From positions 558,001 through 622,000 of the forward strand of contig CAVSPW010000002.1 in assembly GCA_963729935.1 (NCBI GenBank): DNA of 64,000 nt. The letters are read 5' to 3'. Source of the DNA: CAIKMD01 sp963729935 (GTDB taxonomy: Bacteria; Pseudomonadota; Alphaproteobacteria; ATCC43930; CGMCC-115725). The notes under the pieces are model-generated. The model ran no database searches and was not told the origin of the DNA. It saw nothing but the letters and a program-made list of their open reading frames with translations. The position numbers and the translations under genes were made by a program. The number at the start of each line of letters is the position of its first letter. The stretch's first letter is position 1. Positions 32,106 to 40,941 of this stretch are shown here, in pieces.

Positions 32106-33269
32106 GTGGCTAGCGTCGCCGGCCTCCTCGCCGATCCCTTCGGCATGGGCGGCGTACTCGCGCTACGCAACCTCGTTCACGACCGGATTCGGTTGATCGT
32201 GACGCTCGTAGGCGTGATCTTCGCGGTCGTGCTGATGAATGTCGAGATCGGACTTTTTCTCGGTTTCTCCCAGACAACCTCCAGCCTCGTCGACCACGCC
32301 GGCGCCGATCTCTGGATCATGGCGAAAGGGACCCGAAACGTCGACCAAGCGGTCGCGATTTCCGAACGAAAATATTATCAGGCACTCGCGATCCCCGGCG
32401 TCGCGCAAGCGGCGCGGCTCAATGTCGAATTCGCCGATTTGCGCCGCCCGGACGGCGGCACGGAGAGCGTCCTCGTCGTCGGCTTCGATCCCGCGAGCGG
32501 CCTCGGGCGGCCCTGGAACATCGTCGAGGGCGATATTCGCAGCCTGCGCTATCCCAACACGGTGATGATCGACGAATTCTACCGGGAGAAGCTCGGAATA
32601 ACGCATTTGGGACAGACCTTCGAGATCGGCGGACATCGCGCGCAAGTGGTCGGCTTTACCCGGGGCATCCGGTCCTTTACGCAATCGCCCTACGTATTCG
32701 CGTCGACCCGGACTGCGCTCGAATATTCGCGCATCCGCGCCGACCAGACCAAATATGTGCTGGTCAAACTGGGGCCGGACGCGGATTCCGGAGCCGTCAA
32801 GGCGCGGCTTCTCGCGAGCCTTCCCGATGTCGACATCATGACCGCCGCCGCCTTCAGCCGCCTGACACAGCTTTATTGGATGTTCACGACCGGCGCGGGA
32901 CTGGCGCTTCTCGTGGCGGCTTTCATGGGGTTGGTGGTCGGCGCGGTCGTCATCAGTCAAACGCTCTATGCGACGACCGTTGACCATATTGCCGAGTATG
33001 GCACGTTGCGCGCGATCGGAGCGCCCAATCGCTATCTCCACGCGGTCATTATCCGGCAGGCGCTGCTGATCGCGTTTTGCGGCTACGTCATTGGCCTTGG
33101 GCTCTCGCTCACCGCCGTCGCCGCCGCGTGGAACGCGGGCCCGGCGATCGTGCTGCCATTGCCGGTCGCCGCTTTCATGCTCGTCCTTACGGTGTTGATG
33201 TGCGTTGGCGCCGCCCTGATTTCGATCAGGAAAGTGACGCGTATCGATCCGGCAGCGGTGTTCAAATGA
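32106..33269 (+). CDS. DevC-like FtsX-fold ABC permease
   Basis: This 387-aa protein starts at GTG 32106 (no strong ribosome site; ATG 32142 is an alternative). The layout is one N-terminal helix (LIVTLVGVIFAVVLMNVEIGLFLGF), a periplasmic region of about 220 residues, then three helices in the C-terminal third (ALLVAAFMGLVVGAVVISQTLYA and onward). The coupling segment YGTLRAIGAPN is typical of MacB/DevC permeases. With the downstream ATPase and adaptor it forms a DevBCA-type exporter, which in cyanobacteria moves glycolipids. It is first in a three-gene set with overlapping junctions. Confidence 0.85.
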   Translation: MASVAGLLADPFGMGGVLALRNLVHDRIRLIVTLVGVIFAVVLMNVEIGLFLGFSQTTSSLVDHAGADLWIMAKGTRNVDQAVAISERKYYQALAIPGVAQAARLNVEFADLRRPDGGTESVLVVGFDPASGLGRPWNIVEGDIRSLRYPNTVMIDEFYREKLGITHLGQTFEIGGHRAQVVGFTRGIRSFTQSPYVFASTRTALEYSRIRADQTKYVLVKLGPDADSGAVKARLLASLPDVDIMTAAAFSRLTQLYWMFTTGAGLALLVAAFMGLVVGAVVISQTLYATTVDHIAEYGTLRAIGAPNRYLHAVIIRQALLIAFCGYVIGLGLSLTAVAAAWNAGPAIVLPLPVAAFMLVLTVLMCVGAALISIRKVTRIDPAAVFK

Positions 33270-34093
33270 GTGCGGCCAGGAGCGCCTTGTTCCTCGCGGC
33301 GACGAAGGACGAGCGGCAGCCCGGCTCGAAACCGGCGCTCGTCCTCACCGAGGTGAGCAAAAGCTACGATTCGCGCAATCGCGCGCTTCCCGCCGTCAGC
33401 AAGGTTTCGCTCGAGGTCAACGCCGGCAGCCTGACCGCGCTCATGGGGCCCTCGGGAAGCGGGAAGACGACGCTCCTTTCAATCATGGGCGGGATCCTTC
33501 GGCCAAGCGCGGGCGGCGTCACCCTGTGCGGCCAAGAAATTTCCGCGATGAGCGAATCCGAACGCAGCGCGGTACGGCTCGCCCATGTGGGTTTCGTCTT
33601 TCAAAGCTATAATCTCTTTCCTACCTTGACCGCGCGGCAGAACATCGAAATCGTGCTCGATTTGAAGGGCATCGGGCGATCGGCACGTCGCGCCCAAGCA
33701 CTTCAACTTCTCGATCATATGGAGCTGATCGACAAGGCCGATGCGTACCCCGGGGATCTGAGCGGCGGCCAGAAGCAGCGCGTGGCGATCGCGCGGGCGC
33801 TTGCCGGCGCACCCGGTCTTCTGCTCGCCGACGAGCCCACCGCGGCGCTCGATTCCGTCAATGGCCGACGGATCGTGAAGCTTTTTCGCGATCTCGCGCG
33901 GTCCGAGAATTGCGCGATCGTGGTCGTCACTCATGACAGCCGGATCATCGAGTTCGCGGACCGCGTGATGACAATCGAGGATGGACGAATTGTTGCCGAT
34001 GATCGCGATCACCGCCCTTCCCCGTATCCTGCCCGCTTGACGTCGACGATGATTCAGCCTCTGAGCCGCATCTCACCCCTGGTGCCATCATGA
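33266..34093 (+). CDS. DevA-like ABC transporter ATPase
   Basis: The ATG at 33266 overlaps the permease stop (ATGA), giving 275 aa. Walker A GPSGSGKTT, signature LSGGQKQR and Walker B LLADEPTAALD are all intact, as are the Q-loop (FVFQSYNLFPTL) and the switch His (VVTHDSR). It belongs to the LolD/MacB class and energises the neighbouring FtsX-type permease. The C-terminus has a 30-residue Pro/Ser-rich extension past the usual end. Translational coupling on both sides makes a tight operon. Confidence 0.9.
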   Translation: MSAARSALFLAATKDERQPGSKPALVLTEVSKSYDSRNRALPAVSKVSLEVNAGSLTALMGPSGSGKTTLLSIMGGILRPSAGGVTLCGQEISAMSESERSAVRLAHVGFVFQSYNLFPTLTARQNIEIVLDLKGIGRSARRAQALQLLDHMELIDKADAYPGDLSGGQKQRVAIARALAGAPGLLLADEPTAALDSVNGRRIVKLFRDLARSENCAIVVVTHDSRIIEFADRVMTIEDGRIVADDRDHRPSPYPARLTSTMIQPLSRISPLVPS

Positions 34094-35181
34094 AATATCT
34101 TTATGTTGCCGCCGTCATCGCCGGCGCGCTCGTGACATCGGGAGCGATCTACGCCAATTACGGCGCCTTCGACGCCACGCCCTCTAAACCTTCGGTGGCG
34201 GCCGGGAATCCCGCAGCCGCGATCTCGCCCCTCATCGCCGGCGACTATCTCGTTGCCGCGCCCGGCCGGGTCGAGCCGTCGAGCGAGGACATCCGCATCG
34301 GCGTTCCCGTGACCGGAATATTGAAGCAAATCCTGATTCACGAAGGCGATCACGTCGTCCGTGGCGACGTGCTCGCGCGACTCGATAATGCCGACTATGC
34401 CGCGAGCCTGGCCAAGGCCGACGCCGATCTGCAGCTCGCCCAAGCCGAGTTGCAGCGCGTGGTCAACGGCGCTTTGCCCGCCGCCCGCGCGGCTACCTTG
34501 GCCAATGTCCAGGAGATGGAAGCGGTCGAGAAGAATGCGGCTGCGGCGCTCGATCGCCGTCGGGTCCTGCGCGCGCAAGGCGTCGTGTCACAGGAATTGC
34601 TCGAGCAGGCGCAGCGCGAATACGCGGTCGCGCAGCAGCAGCACAAGGCTGCTCTCGAGAAATATGCGCTCATCAACGATCCGGCGCGCCAAGAGGATGT
34701 CGCCGTCGCGCAAGCGCGGGTGGCCGCCGCCCAGGCGGCTCGCGAGCAAGCACAGGCCATGTTGGACAAGACCGTGATCAAGAGTCCGATCGACGGCACG
34801 GTTCTTCGGATCAATCGTCGTATCGGCGAACTCTTGAGCGTCTACGTCGACCAGCCGATCATGGTGCTCGGCGATCTCTCGACGCTCAATGTCCGCGCCG
34901 AGGTCGACGAGGCCGATATCGCCAAGCTTCGCAACGGGATTCCCGCCTATGTCACGGCGGAGGCCTATGGCGACCGGCGTTTCCCGGGACACGTCATTCG
35001 GGTCGGTCAATCCCTCGGAAACAAAAACATTCAAACCGATCAACCGACCGAACGGCCCGACAGCAAGGTCCTCGAGATTCTTGTCGCCTTGGATTCCCCG
35101 AACCCGCTGCGGCCCGGCTTGCGCGTGAACACCTTCATTAGCGGGCCACAAATCTCAGCGCTGGGCCCAGAATCTAAATGA
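34090..35181 (+). CDS. HlyD/DevB-like periplasmic adaptor
   Basis: This 363-aa protein starts at ATG 34090, overlapping the ATPase stop by 4 bp. It has an N-terminal membrane anchor (KYLYVAAVIAGALVTSGAIYANYG) and a first lipoyl half (RVEPSSEDIRIGVPVTGILKQILIHEGDHVVRGD). A long Ala/Gln-rich coiled coil (residues 95-235) follows, then the second half (KTVIKSPIDGTVLRINRRIGELLS) and a beta-barrel. This is the adaptor joining the permease to an outer-membrane channel. No TolC gene is adjacent. Together these genes export a probably lipid-like or acylated product across the envelope. Confidence 0.9.
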   Translation: MKYLYVAAVIAGALVTSGAIYANYGAFDATPSKPSVAAGNPAAAISPLIAGDYLVAAPGRVEPSSEDIRIGVPVTGILKQILIHEGDHVVRGDVLARLDNADYAASLAKADADLQLAQAELQRVVNGALPAARAATLANVQEMEAVEKNAAAALDRRRVLRAQGVVSQELLEQAQREYAVAQQQHKAALEKYALINDPARQEDVAVAQARVAAAQAAREQAQAMLDKTVIKSPIDGTVLRINRRIGELLSVYVDQPIMVLGDLSTLNVRAEVDEADIAKLRNGIPAYVTAEAYGDRRFPGHVIRVGQSLGNKNIQTDQPTERPDSKVLEILVALDSPNPLRPGLRVNTFISGPQISALGPESK

Positions 35182-35256
35182 GGATGAAATAAGCCGGTCG
35201 CCGCTTCGGCTTGAATTTCTGGAACTCGATATTCAAGAGCTGAGCTCCGCCGGCAC

Positions 35257-37344
35257 TTAGCCGGTCGGCTCCATCTCGAGCGCGTCAAACAGCGGCGCCA
35301 ATTCCTTCTGATAGTGGCGCCAGCGTCCAACGGAGCTGTTGTAGAGCGGTTGACGGGCTTGCACGACGCTTGCGGTTTGAACGCGGCGCTCAGTCAGATG
35401 GAAAGCGAGGCAGGCGTCGTTCCACGGAAGGCCGCAGTGGGCGATGATCTTGCGCGACTCGCCTCCGAGGTCGGCGACAACCAATTCGTATTCCACCTCG
35501 AGCATCGCGCCCTCCGGGAGGGTGGCGCGCCAATGATCCATTAGCCTCTCATAGGCTCGGTAATAGCGGCCGAGCTCGCCGAGCTCATAACTGTAAAGCA
35601 CTCCGTCGGCAAAACACTGCGAGAAACAAGAAAGACATGTATCGATGGGGTTGCGGCGGACATGGATGATGCGCGCATTGGGCAGCGCGAGCCGAATGAG
35701 GCCGACGAAACGAAAATTGTGCGGCATCTTATCGCTGACGCGCTCGGCGCCGCGACCTTTGTGGACAACGGTTTTGATATACTCTTGACCGATTTCAGCC
35801 AGCTGCGCCTTGGTGAGCGAAGTCAACGACTGGGCAAAGTCCGCGGCGCTATGCGCCCGGCAGACACGCCGAATTGCGTCTTCGAACGCCGTCAGCTCGC
35901 CGGCACCGGACACTGCCGGATGACTCGCGAGAATTTGCTCGAGCAACGTGGTTCCGGAGCGCGGCATTCCGACGATGAATATCGGAACCTGCGAGGGATT
36001 TCCTGGCCCAAGCAAAGTTTGCATGAATTCTCGCGTGAAGGTCTCGCGAATTCGATCGAATAAGCCGAGCGTGGCCGCCTCGTCATAGACGAGCCGTTCT
36101 CGCTTGAGCGCATTGGCTTTTAGGCGGTGGCGAAATGAGTCCGCGTACTCGCCAAGATCATCCAATGCCTTTCCTGCGGCGAAATGAAACTCAGCCTGGT
36201 CCTCAAGGGGCAGAGAATCAGGAAAGCCAAGCAAATCTTCGATCGCGCGGAGTTGGGGGTCGCTCCTATCGAACCGCTTCGTATCGGCAAGGACTCGATG
36301 AAACAGGCCCCGACGAGGCGCTAGCGCAACCGCCTTCTCCAGATCGGCGCGCGCTTCGCCGAGTTGTCCCAGCTCGCGCAAAGCGATTCCCCGACAGGCG
36401 TAAGCCTCAGCAAAATCCGGTTTCAACGCCAACGCTGCCGCATAATGCTGCATGGCCTCGTCTGGCCGCTCAAGCGCGTGCAGGGCATTGGCGAGATTGG
36501 TCTCGGCTTCAGCATAGTCGGGCTTCAACTCGAGCGCGCGTCGGTAACAGGCGAGCGCCTCTTCCGGACGTAACAGCGCCTTTAATCCCCAACCGAGATT
36601 ATTATGCGCCTCGGCCAAATCGGGAGCCGCGGACAGCGCACTGTGAAAATGCGGGAGTGCCTCCTCGTGGCGATTGGATAGCTGGAGGATATAGCCAAGA
36701 TTGTTGTGAGCGCCGGCGTGCCGAGGATCAAGGGCGAGAACATGGCTAAAATGCTGGGCGGCCTCTTCGAGACGCTCGTCCCGTTGCAGAACGCAGCCCA
36801 AATTGTAGCGCGCATCGAGATGATCGGGCCTGATAGACAGCACCTCCTCATACCGGACTTTCGCTTCGGCGAAGCGGTTTAAGGCGAAGAGCGCGTTGCC
36901 AAAGTTACACCGCGCTTCCACATAGTCGGGTTTGATCGCAATAGCTTGTTCGTAATACGCCAGTGCGGCTTCATGACGGCCGAGCGCCTGTAGCGCGTTT
37001 CCGAGATTGTTCTGAACCTCGGGAAAATTCGGTTTGAGCGCCAGCACCTTCTCATATCGTTTGACCGCCTCGTCGGGACGGTTGAGCGCATAAAGCGCGT
37101 CCGCCAGGCTCGCGAGTGCCTCAGGCGAATTCGGGTTCTGATTGAGCGCTTTGCGGAGTAGCCGGACGGCGTCGTCAAAGCGACCCTGCCCGATGCGAAT
37201 GATCCCGAGACCGTAGAGTGCGCCAAAATGCGCGGGGTTCGCCGCCAGCGCGGCGCCGTAATGCTTCTCGGCATCGATCAGCCGTCCTTGCCGATGGAGC
37301 GCACTTGCTTGTTCAAAGGATCGCGCGGCGATCGCAAGGGTCAT
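35257..37344 (-). CDS. TPR-repeat sulfotransferase
   Basis: In this 695-aa protein, residues 1-390 are about ten consecutive 34-residue TPR units with the recurrent PDYAEAxxNLGxAL pattern. Residues 400-690 form a sulfotransferase domain. The 5'-phosphosulfate loop is IFIVGMPRSGTTLLEQIL, and the 3'-phosphate region is ARIIHVRRNPIDTCLSCF. It would transfer sulfate from PAPS to a sugar or protein acceptor, with the TPR part holding the target. There is no signal peptide, so it acts in the cytosol. Its position in the island points to sulfation of a polymer precursor or partner. Confidence 0.87.
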   Translation of the reverse strand: MTLAIAARSFEQASALHRQGRLIDAEKHYGAALAANPAHFGALYGLGIIRIGQGRFDDAVRLLRKALNQNPNSPEALASLADALYALNRPDEAVKRYEKVLALKPNFPEVQNNLGNALQALGRHEAALAYYEQAIAIKPDYVEARCNFGNALFALNRFAEAKVRYEEVLSIRPDHLDARYNLGCVLQRDERLEEAAQHFSHVLALDPRHAGAHNNLGYILQLSNRHEEALPHFHSALSAAPDLAEAHNNLGWGLKALLRPEEALACYRRALELKPDYAEAETNLANALHALERPDEAMQHYAAALALKPDFAEAYACRGIALRELGQLGEARADLEKAVALAPRRGLFHRVLADTKRFDRSDPQLRAIEDLLGFPDSLPLEDQAEFHFAAGKALDDLGEYADSFRHRLKANALKRERLVYDEAATLGLFDRIRETFTREFMQTLLGPGNPSQVPIFIVGMPRSGTTLLEQILASHPAVSGAGELTAFEDAIRRVCRAHSAADFAQSLTSLTKAQLAEIGQEYIKTVVHKGRGAERVSDKMPHNFRFVGLIRLALPNARIIHVRRNPIDTCLSCFSQCFADGVLYSYELGELGRYYRAYERLMDHWRATLPEGAMLEVEYELVVADLGGESRKIIAHCGLPWNDACLAFHLTERRVQTASVVQARQPLYNSSVGRWRHYQKELAPLFDALEMEPTG

Positions 37345-38050
37345 CTCATGCCGCCTTTTGTCTCGCTATCAGATTGGAGCCGCGCTTCGAATTTGGGCCA
37401 AGCCCCCCACTCCTGCGAACTAACCGTCAAATTTTAGCGTACCATGATCGCCGAGACAGAGAATGAGGGAAGGGACAGCCGAAACGCTTTGGCGCCTATC
37501 GGGGGTCCTGACAGACCGATCCATCGCCGGATTGGGTCTGCGTCCGCGGCACGCCTTTAGCCGGGGCCCGCGCCGGAATTCTTGGGATTCTTCGCGACGC
37601 GCATTGGTTGCCGATCCTCCTGACGCCTCAGCGTCGGCTGCGAACCTCCAGCTTCGTGGAACGTGACGAGAACATGATCTGTCCAGCTTCCTTTACACAA
37701 TAATACGGAAAATATAGAACGACGAGAACAATGAAATATGACGACTTATTTCATTTATAAGATAAAACTATCAAATAGAATTAATAATAGAATGATTATA
37801 CCAGAAAGGTGCAAATACTTAGATCTTAATATTTATTCTAAATGATATCTTTTACTTATCTTTTATCAAATATATTTGCGATTTATCGATAAAATAGTTT
37901 TTTATATTAGAAATAAGGCAAATAAGATACTGGTGGAGCAGGAAATGAACCGCGGCCCTGTTCATGTTGTCTGTCCACCTTTACAGTGAGCGGCCTTTGG
38001 GAGGCGCCATCTTTTATCTAAGATGTTGATATTTAATAATTATCTGTATT
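37345..38050. other. Intergenic region with AT-rich island upstream of the PEP-CTERM gene
   Basis: These 706 bp contain no convincing gene. Bases from about 37690 to 37930 are strikingly AT-rich, with runs such as TTATTCTAAATGATATC, in an otherwise GC-rich region. Such tracts bind nucleoid proteins (IHF, MucR/H-NS-like), and IHF bending is commonly required at sigma-54 promoters. The island ends about 120 bp before the -24/-12 element. Confidence 0.65.
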
Positions 38051-38065
38051 TGGCACGGGGTTTGC
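38051..38065 (+). promoter_or_regulatory. Sigma-54 (-24/-12) promoter of the PEP-CTERM gene
   Basis: TGGCACGGGGTTTGC matches the RpoN consensus at every conserved base: TGGCACG, four spacers, TTGC. The invariant GG (38052-38053) and GC (38064-38065) are exactly 10 nt apart. Transcription would start near 38077, 63 nt before the ATG. A PrsR-type activator gene lies at the right end of the window. Confidence 0.88.
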
Positions 38066-38139
38066 GAGTAATTCGGCCAGAGGCCCTCGGTGCCTTCGCG
38101 GGCGAGGGGTCAAATGGTTCAGGAGGAGGAGTTGGCATC

Positions 38140-39090
38140 ATGATGAAGAATAAATTGCAGCTAGCTTCCACGGCGTCGCTTGGAATACTTGCACTGGTGG
38201 CCTTCGGGAGCCCGGCACGTGCCGACAACATCGCCTTCTCATCCCTGGCGATCAATAACTTCGCGGTGAACACCACCGGCGGTTCCTTGACCCTCGGTTC
38301 CATAACGAACTCCAGCGGTGATAGCGCGACGCTCAACGGGGTTGGCAGCGCTCCTGGCAGCGCCAGCTCATCCGCCACGGCTGACGTGGCGGGGCAATGC
38401 GTCGGCAATTGCGCGGGCATCACCCCAAATCAAATGACCATGACGAATTCGCCCCCGCCGGTCACGCAGGTCTTCTCTCGCGGCGATGCATACGTGATCC
38501 CGACCCTGTCCGGGACTAATGCGGGGACTGTGGCCGAATCGCAGCTGCTCGGTACAGCTAAAGCGATCAGTTTGGATACCGCCGGTACCAATTCGAGCTT
38601 CACCTTCACCGGCGTAACTAATGTGACGATGAGCTTTTCGGCAGTTCTGAATATGCTGGCCCAGAACCTGGTTCCGGGGGGCAATATCCTTGTCAAGGCC
38701 TCATGGACGGCAACCCTCGATGAAATCATTGGCGGTGTTACTACCGTGTTGGCCACCTTTGTTCCGACCGGGGTCGCCGCTAATGACCTGAACATCACCT
38801 CCGCTGGAAACTCCGCGGGCCTGACCGGATCTGTGTCGGCCGATGCGTGCTCGCTTCAAAATAACTCGCTCGGTGCGTCGCTCCCAGGTCAAACGAATGC
38901 TTACAACTGCAGCGGCAACTTTTCGGCGACAATTGACAATCTGAACTCGGGCATCACCTACGCATTGGTGATCGGCCAGCAGGTTAGCCTGAACGCGACC
39001 AGCATTCCGGAGCCGAAGACACTGGGATTGCTCGCCGTCGGCTTGTTGGGTGTCGGTTTCTTCATGCGGCGCCAGCAACGTCGGGCGTGA
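38140..39090 (+). CDS. PEP-CTERM sorting-domain surface protein
   Basis: The start at ATG 38140 (or the adjacent 38143) is set by AGGAGGAGGA (38121-38130) and by the sigma-54 promoter lying inside longer readings. The 316-aa protein has a signal peptide (MMKNKLQLASTASLGILALVAFGSPARA). A Ser/Thr/Asn/Gly-rich mature chain with few charges follows, with two cysteine pairs (GQCVGNCAG; ACSLQ...YNCSG). The C-terminal sorting signal is IPEP at residue 289, a hydrophobic helix (LGLLAVGLLGVGFFM) and a basic end (RRQQRRA). Family knowledge says the exosortase at 54864 cleaves or processes this tail at the inner membrane. The protein then reaches the surface and helps retain matrix or form flocs. It is the only such substrate in this window. 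Confidence 0.93.
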   Translation: MMKNKLQLASTASLGILALVAFGSPARADNIAFSSLAINNFAVNTTGGSLTLGSITNSSGDSATLNGVGSAPGSASSSATADVAGQCVGNCAGITPNQMTMTNSPPPVTQVFSRGDAYVIPTLSGTNAGTVAESQLLGTAKAISLDTAGTNSSFTFTGVTNVTMSFSAVLNMLAQNLVPGGNILVKASWTATLDEIIGGVTTVLATFVPTGVAANDLNITSAGNSAGLTGSVSADACSLQNNSLGASLPGQTNAYNCSGNFSATIDNLNSGITYALVIGQQVSLNATSIPEPKTLGLLAVGLLGVGFFMRRQQRRA

Positions 39091-39132
39091 TCTAGGAAAC
39101 GCATCTTCGCCTGAATTGCACGGGCTTTGGCG

Positions 39133-39160
39133 AACGGGGACCGAAATCGGTCCCCGTTTT
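39133..39160 (+). terminator. Intrinsic terminator after the PEP-CTERM gene
   Basis: AACGGGGACCGA and TCGGTCCCCGTT form a 12-bp perfect inverted repeat, with the AA between them and the adjacent stem bases making the turn. It is followed by TTCC and begins 42 nt past the stop codon. It isolates the PEP-CTERM gene as a single-gene unit. Confidence 0.82.
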
Positions 39161-39224
39161 CCGTTTGTGCAAGTCATGGTCGTGAGCCTCGCCGCGGGCG
39201 CCGCCCTAGAGCGTTTCGGCCCTT

Positions 39225-40904
39225 CTAAGGCGCCCGGCGTGCGCGTGAAGCCTGATAGCGCCCCGGCGCGATGATGCCCGCGGGATCGAGCGCTGCCTTG
39301 ATCTCGCCGGCTACTTCCCAAAACACGGTTGACCCGCGGTTGATCTCGGCCATGGACTGGATGCCTAAACGATAGGGGATGTAGCCGTTTTCCAGGCATA
39401 GCTGTAGCAAAGCGGCGTAGCATGATTCGGCTCGCCGCGCCTCCTCCGGGTTTTGCTTGTCAAACGCAATGGTCATGACGGCGCCCAGCGCACGATCCGT
39501 GACCGTGCTGAGCGTCAGGAGGAATTCGAAGCCCCATTGCCGAAAGACCGGCTCGACAAGTCCGCAGAGATGCTCGACGGAGGCGCCCGTCATGGGTATG
39601 ACAGGCGACAGCCAGATCAATCCACAATTGTCTCGCGCGGGATCCGCGGCGGCGAAAGACATCGGCGGGCCCTCTCGGGACCGCCAGTAGGCGCCTCGGA
39701 GGAATTCAGCGCTGGGCTTTCCAGTGTTCAAATCGAACACCCCCCTCGCCGATCGCAATCGTCGGCGCAGGCCGTCCCCCCAGGCTCCAAGGGAGAAATG
39801 ACGAGCGGCAAACTCGGCAAAACGAAGCTTTCGGTCCGTCAGAAACAGGAGCTTTCCGCCAGGGCCCGAAAGCGATCGCCGCAGCGATGCACGCGACGCC
39901 GCCACGCGCCGATGATCGCCGGTAAGACTGCCGGAGAGCACCCACAGGCCGATCCCGGCCTCTCGCCGCAACTTGTGGCGCATCTCGTCAGGTAAGGCGG
40001 TCCGTCCGTCAAGATGCGCCCAAGGGAAGCCCTGCCCGCTCGAGAGGAGGCGCAGATCATTCGCAAGGTGAACGACGCTGCGTATCGTGCCGTCCAGCCG
40101 CAGCCGCCGCAGCGCGTCGACGACCCCGACGAGCTTTGCTGGATCCTTGATGATGTGGACGAACAGTTCGACATGGGCGGGCTGGGGCATCAGCCACAGG
40201 CCGATGCGCGTGACGATGCCAAAATTCGATTGGACAAACAGCCCGTCCAAGGCCGGTCCGAGGCCGTTCGGATAAAGGCGCACCGCCTTGGCATTGGCGT
40301 AATGACCGAAGCCCGTCTCCAAAACCCGCCCGTCGGCGAGAACGACCTGCATGCCACAGACGGTCTGCGTCCTATTGCCGTAGGCCGAGTGTCCAAAGCC
40401 CCGCTCGAGAACGTTGCCGACGATGCTCGTATCGGGACCGGCACCAGTGCAATCTGCCCATAGCTTCGTGCCCTTGGCTTGCAAGTGCTCCGCCAATTGT
40501 CCTTGGGTCACGCCCGGCTCGATCACGACATAGGCCATCGTTTCATCGAGCTCGATGATCCGATTCATGCGCCTCAGATCCAACAGAACCTGACCCGGCC
40601 CGGTCGGACACGCGTCGCCGTACCCCCAGTTTCGTCCGGTGCTTATCGGATAGAGCGGAATTCGAAATCGAGCGGCGATGCGGACGATATCGACAACTTC
40701 TTCGAGATTTTCAGCTTCGAGAACCGCCGCCGGTGCTGGCGCGGAAGGCAAGGTTGTTGCCGTAAACGGAGCGACATCCACAGCCATGCGCTTGACGCGA
40801 GCCGCCCCCAGCCGCACGCACCACTCATCGAGCGCACGGTCGAAGTCCTCACTCGACCAAGCATGGCTTGCATTCAAATCGGTTGCCCTCGAGGCCCAGG
40901 CCAA
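39225..40904 (-). CDS. FAD-linked oxidoreductase of the VAO/4-cresol dehydrogenase type
   Basis: The 559-aa protein (TTG 40904; start uncertain) has the FAD-binding fold with YPISTGRNWGYGDACP and MNRIIELDETMAYVVIEPGVTQGQLAEHL. A cap region resembles 4-cresol dehydrogenase and vanillyl-alcohol oxidase (MPQPAHVELFVHI; final DPAGIIAPGRY). Such enzymes oxidise para-alkyl phenols or similar substrates. Here it lies between the PEP-CTERM gene and prsT in a polysaccharide island, where no aromatic pathway is visible. A role in oxidising a matrix component or a cargo acquired by chance are both open. It is cytoplasmic, with no signal peptide. Confidence 0.78.
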   Translation of the reverse strand: MAWASRATDLNASHAWSSEDFDRALDEWCVRLGAARVKRMAVDVAPFTATTLPSAPAPAAVLEAENLEEVVDIVRIAARFRIPLYPISTGRNWGYGDACPTGPGQVLLDLRRMNRIIELDETMAYVVIEPGVTQGQLAEHLQAKGTKLWADCTGAGPDTSIVGNVLERGFGHSAYGNRTQTVCGMQVVLADGRVLETGFGHYANAKAVRLYPNGLGPALDGLFVQSNFGIVTRIGLWLMPQPAHVELFVHIIKDPAKLVGVVDALRRLRLDGTIRSVVHLANDLRLLSSGQGFPWAHLDGRTALPDEMRHKLRREAGIGLWVLSGSLTGDHRRVAASRASLRRSLSGPGGKLLFLTDRKLRFAEFAARHFSLGAWGDGLRRRLRSARGVFDLNTGKPSAEFLRGAYWRSREGPPMSFAAADPARDNCGLIWLSPVIPMTGASVEHLCGLVEPVFRQWGFEFLLTLSTVTDRALGAVMTIAFDKQNPEEARRAESCYAALLQLCLENGYIPYRLGIQSMAEINRGSTVFWEVAGEIKAALDPAGIIAPGRYQASRARRAP

Positions 40905-40941
40905 GAGGACCCGGGCCGATATTATATACCTCGGCCCCCGA

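Noticed and set aside
32163..33041. 292-codon minus-strand frame in the permease
   Set aside because: Reversed-gene composition and no ribosome site; the permease is intact and coupled to its ATPase.
38023..38139. Upstream extension of the PEP-CTERM reading frame
   Set aside because: It contains the sigma-54 promoter and ends at a strong ribosome site before ATG 38140, so it is untranslated.
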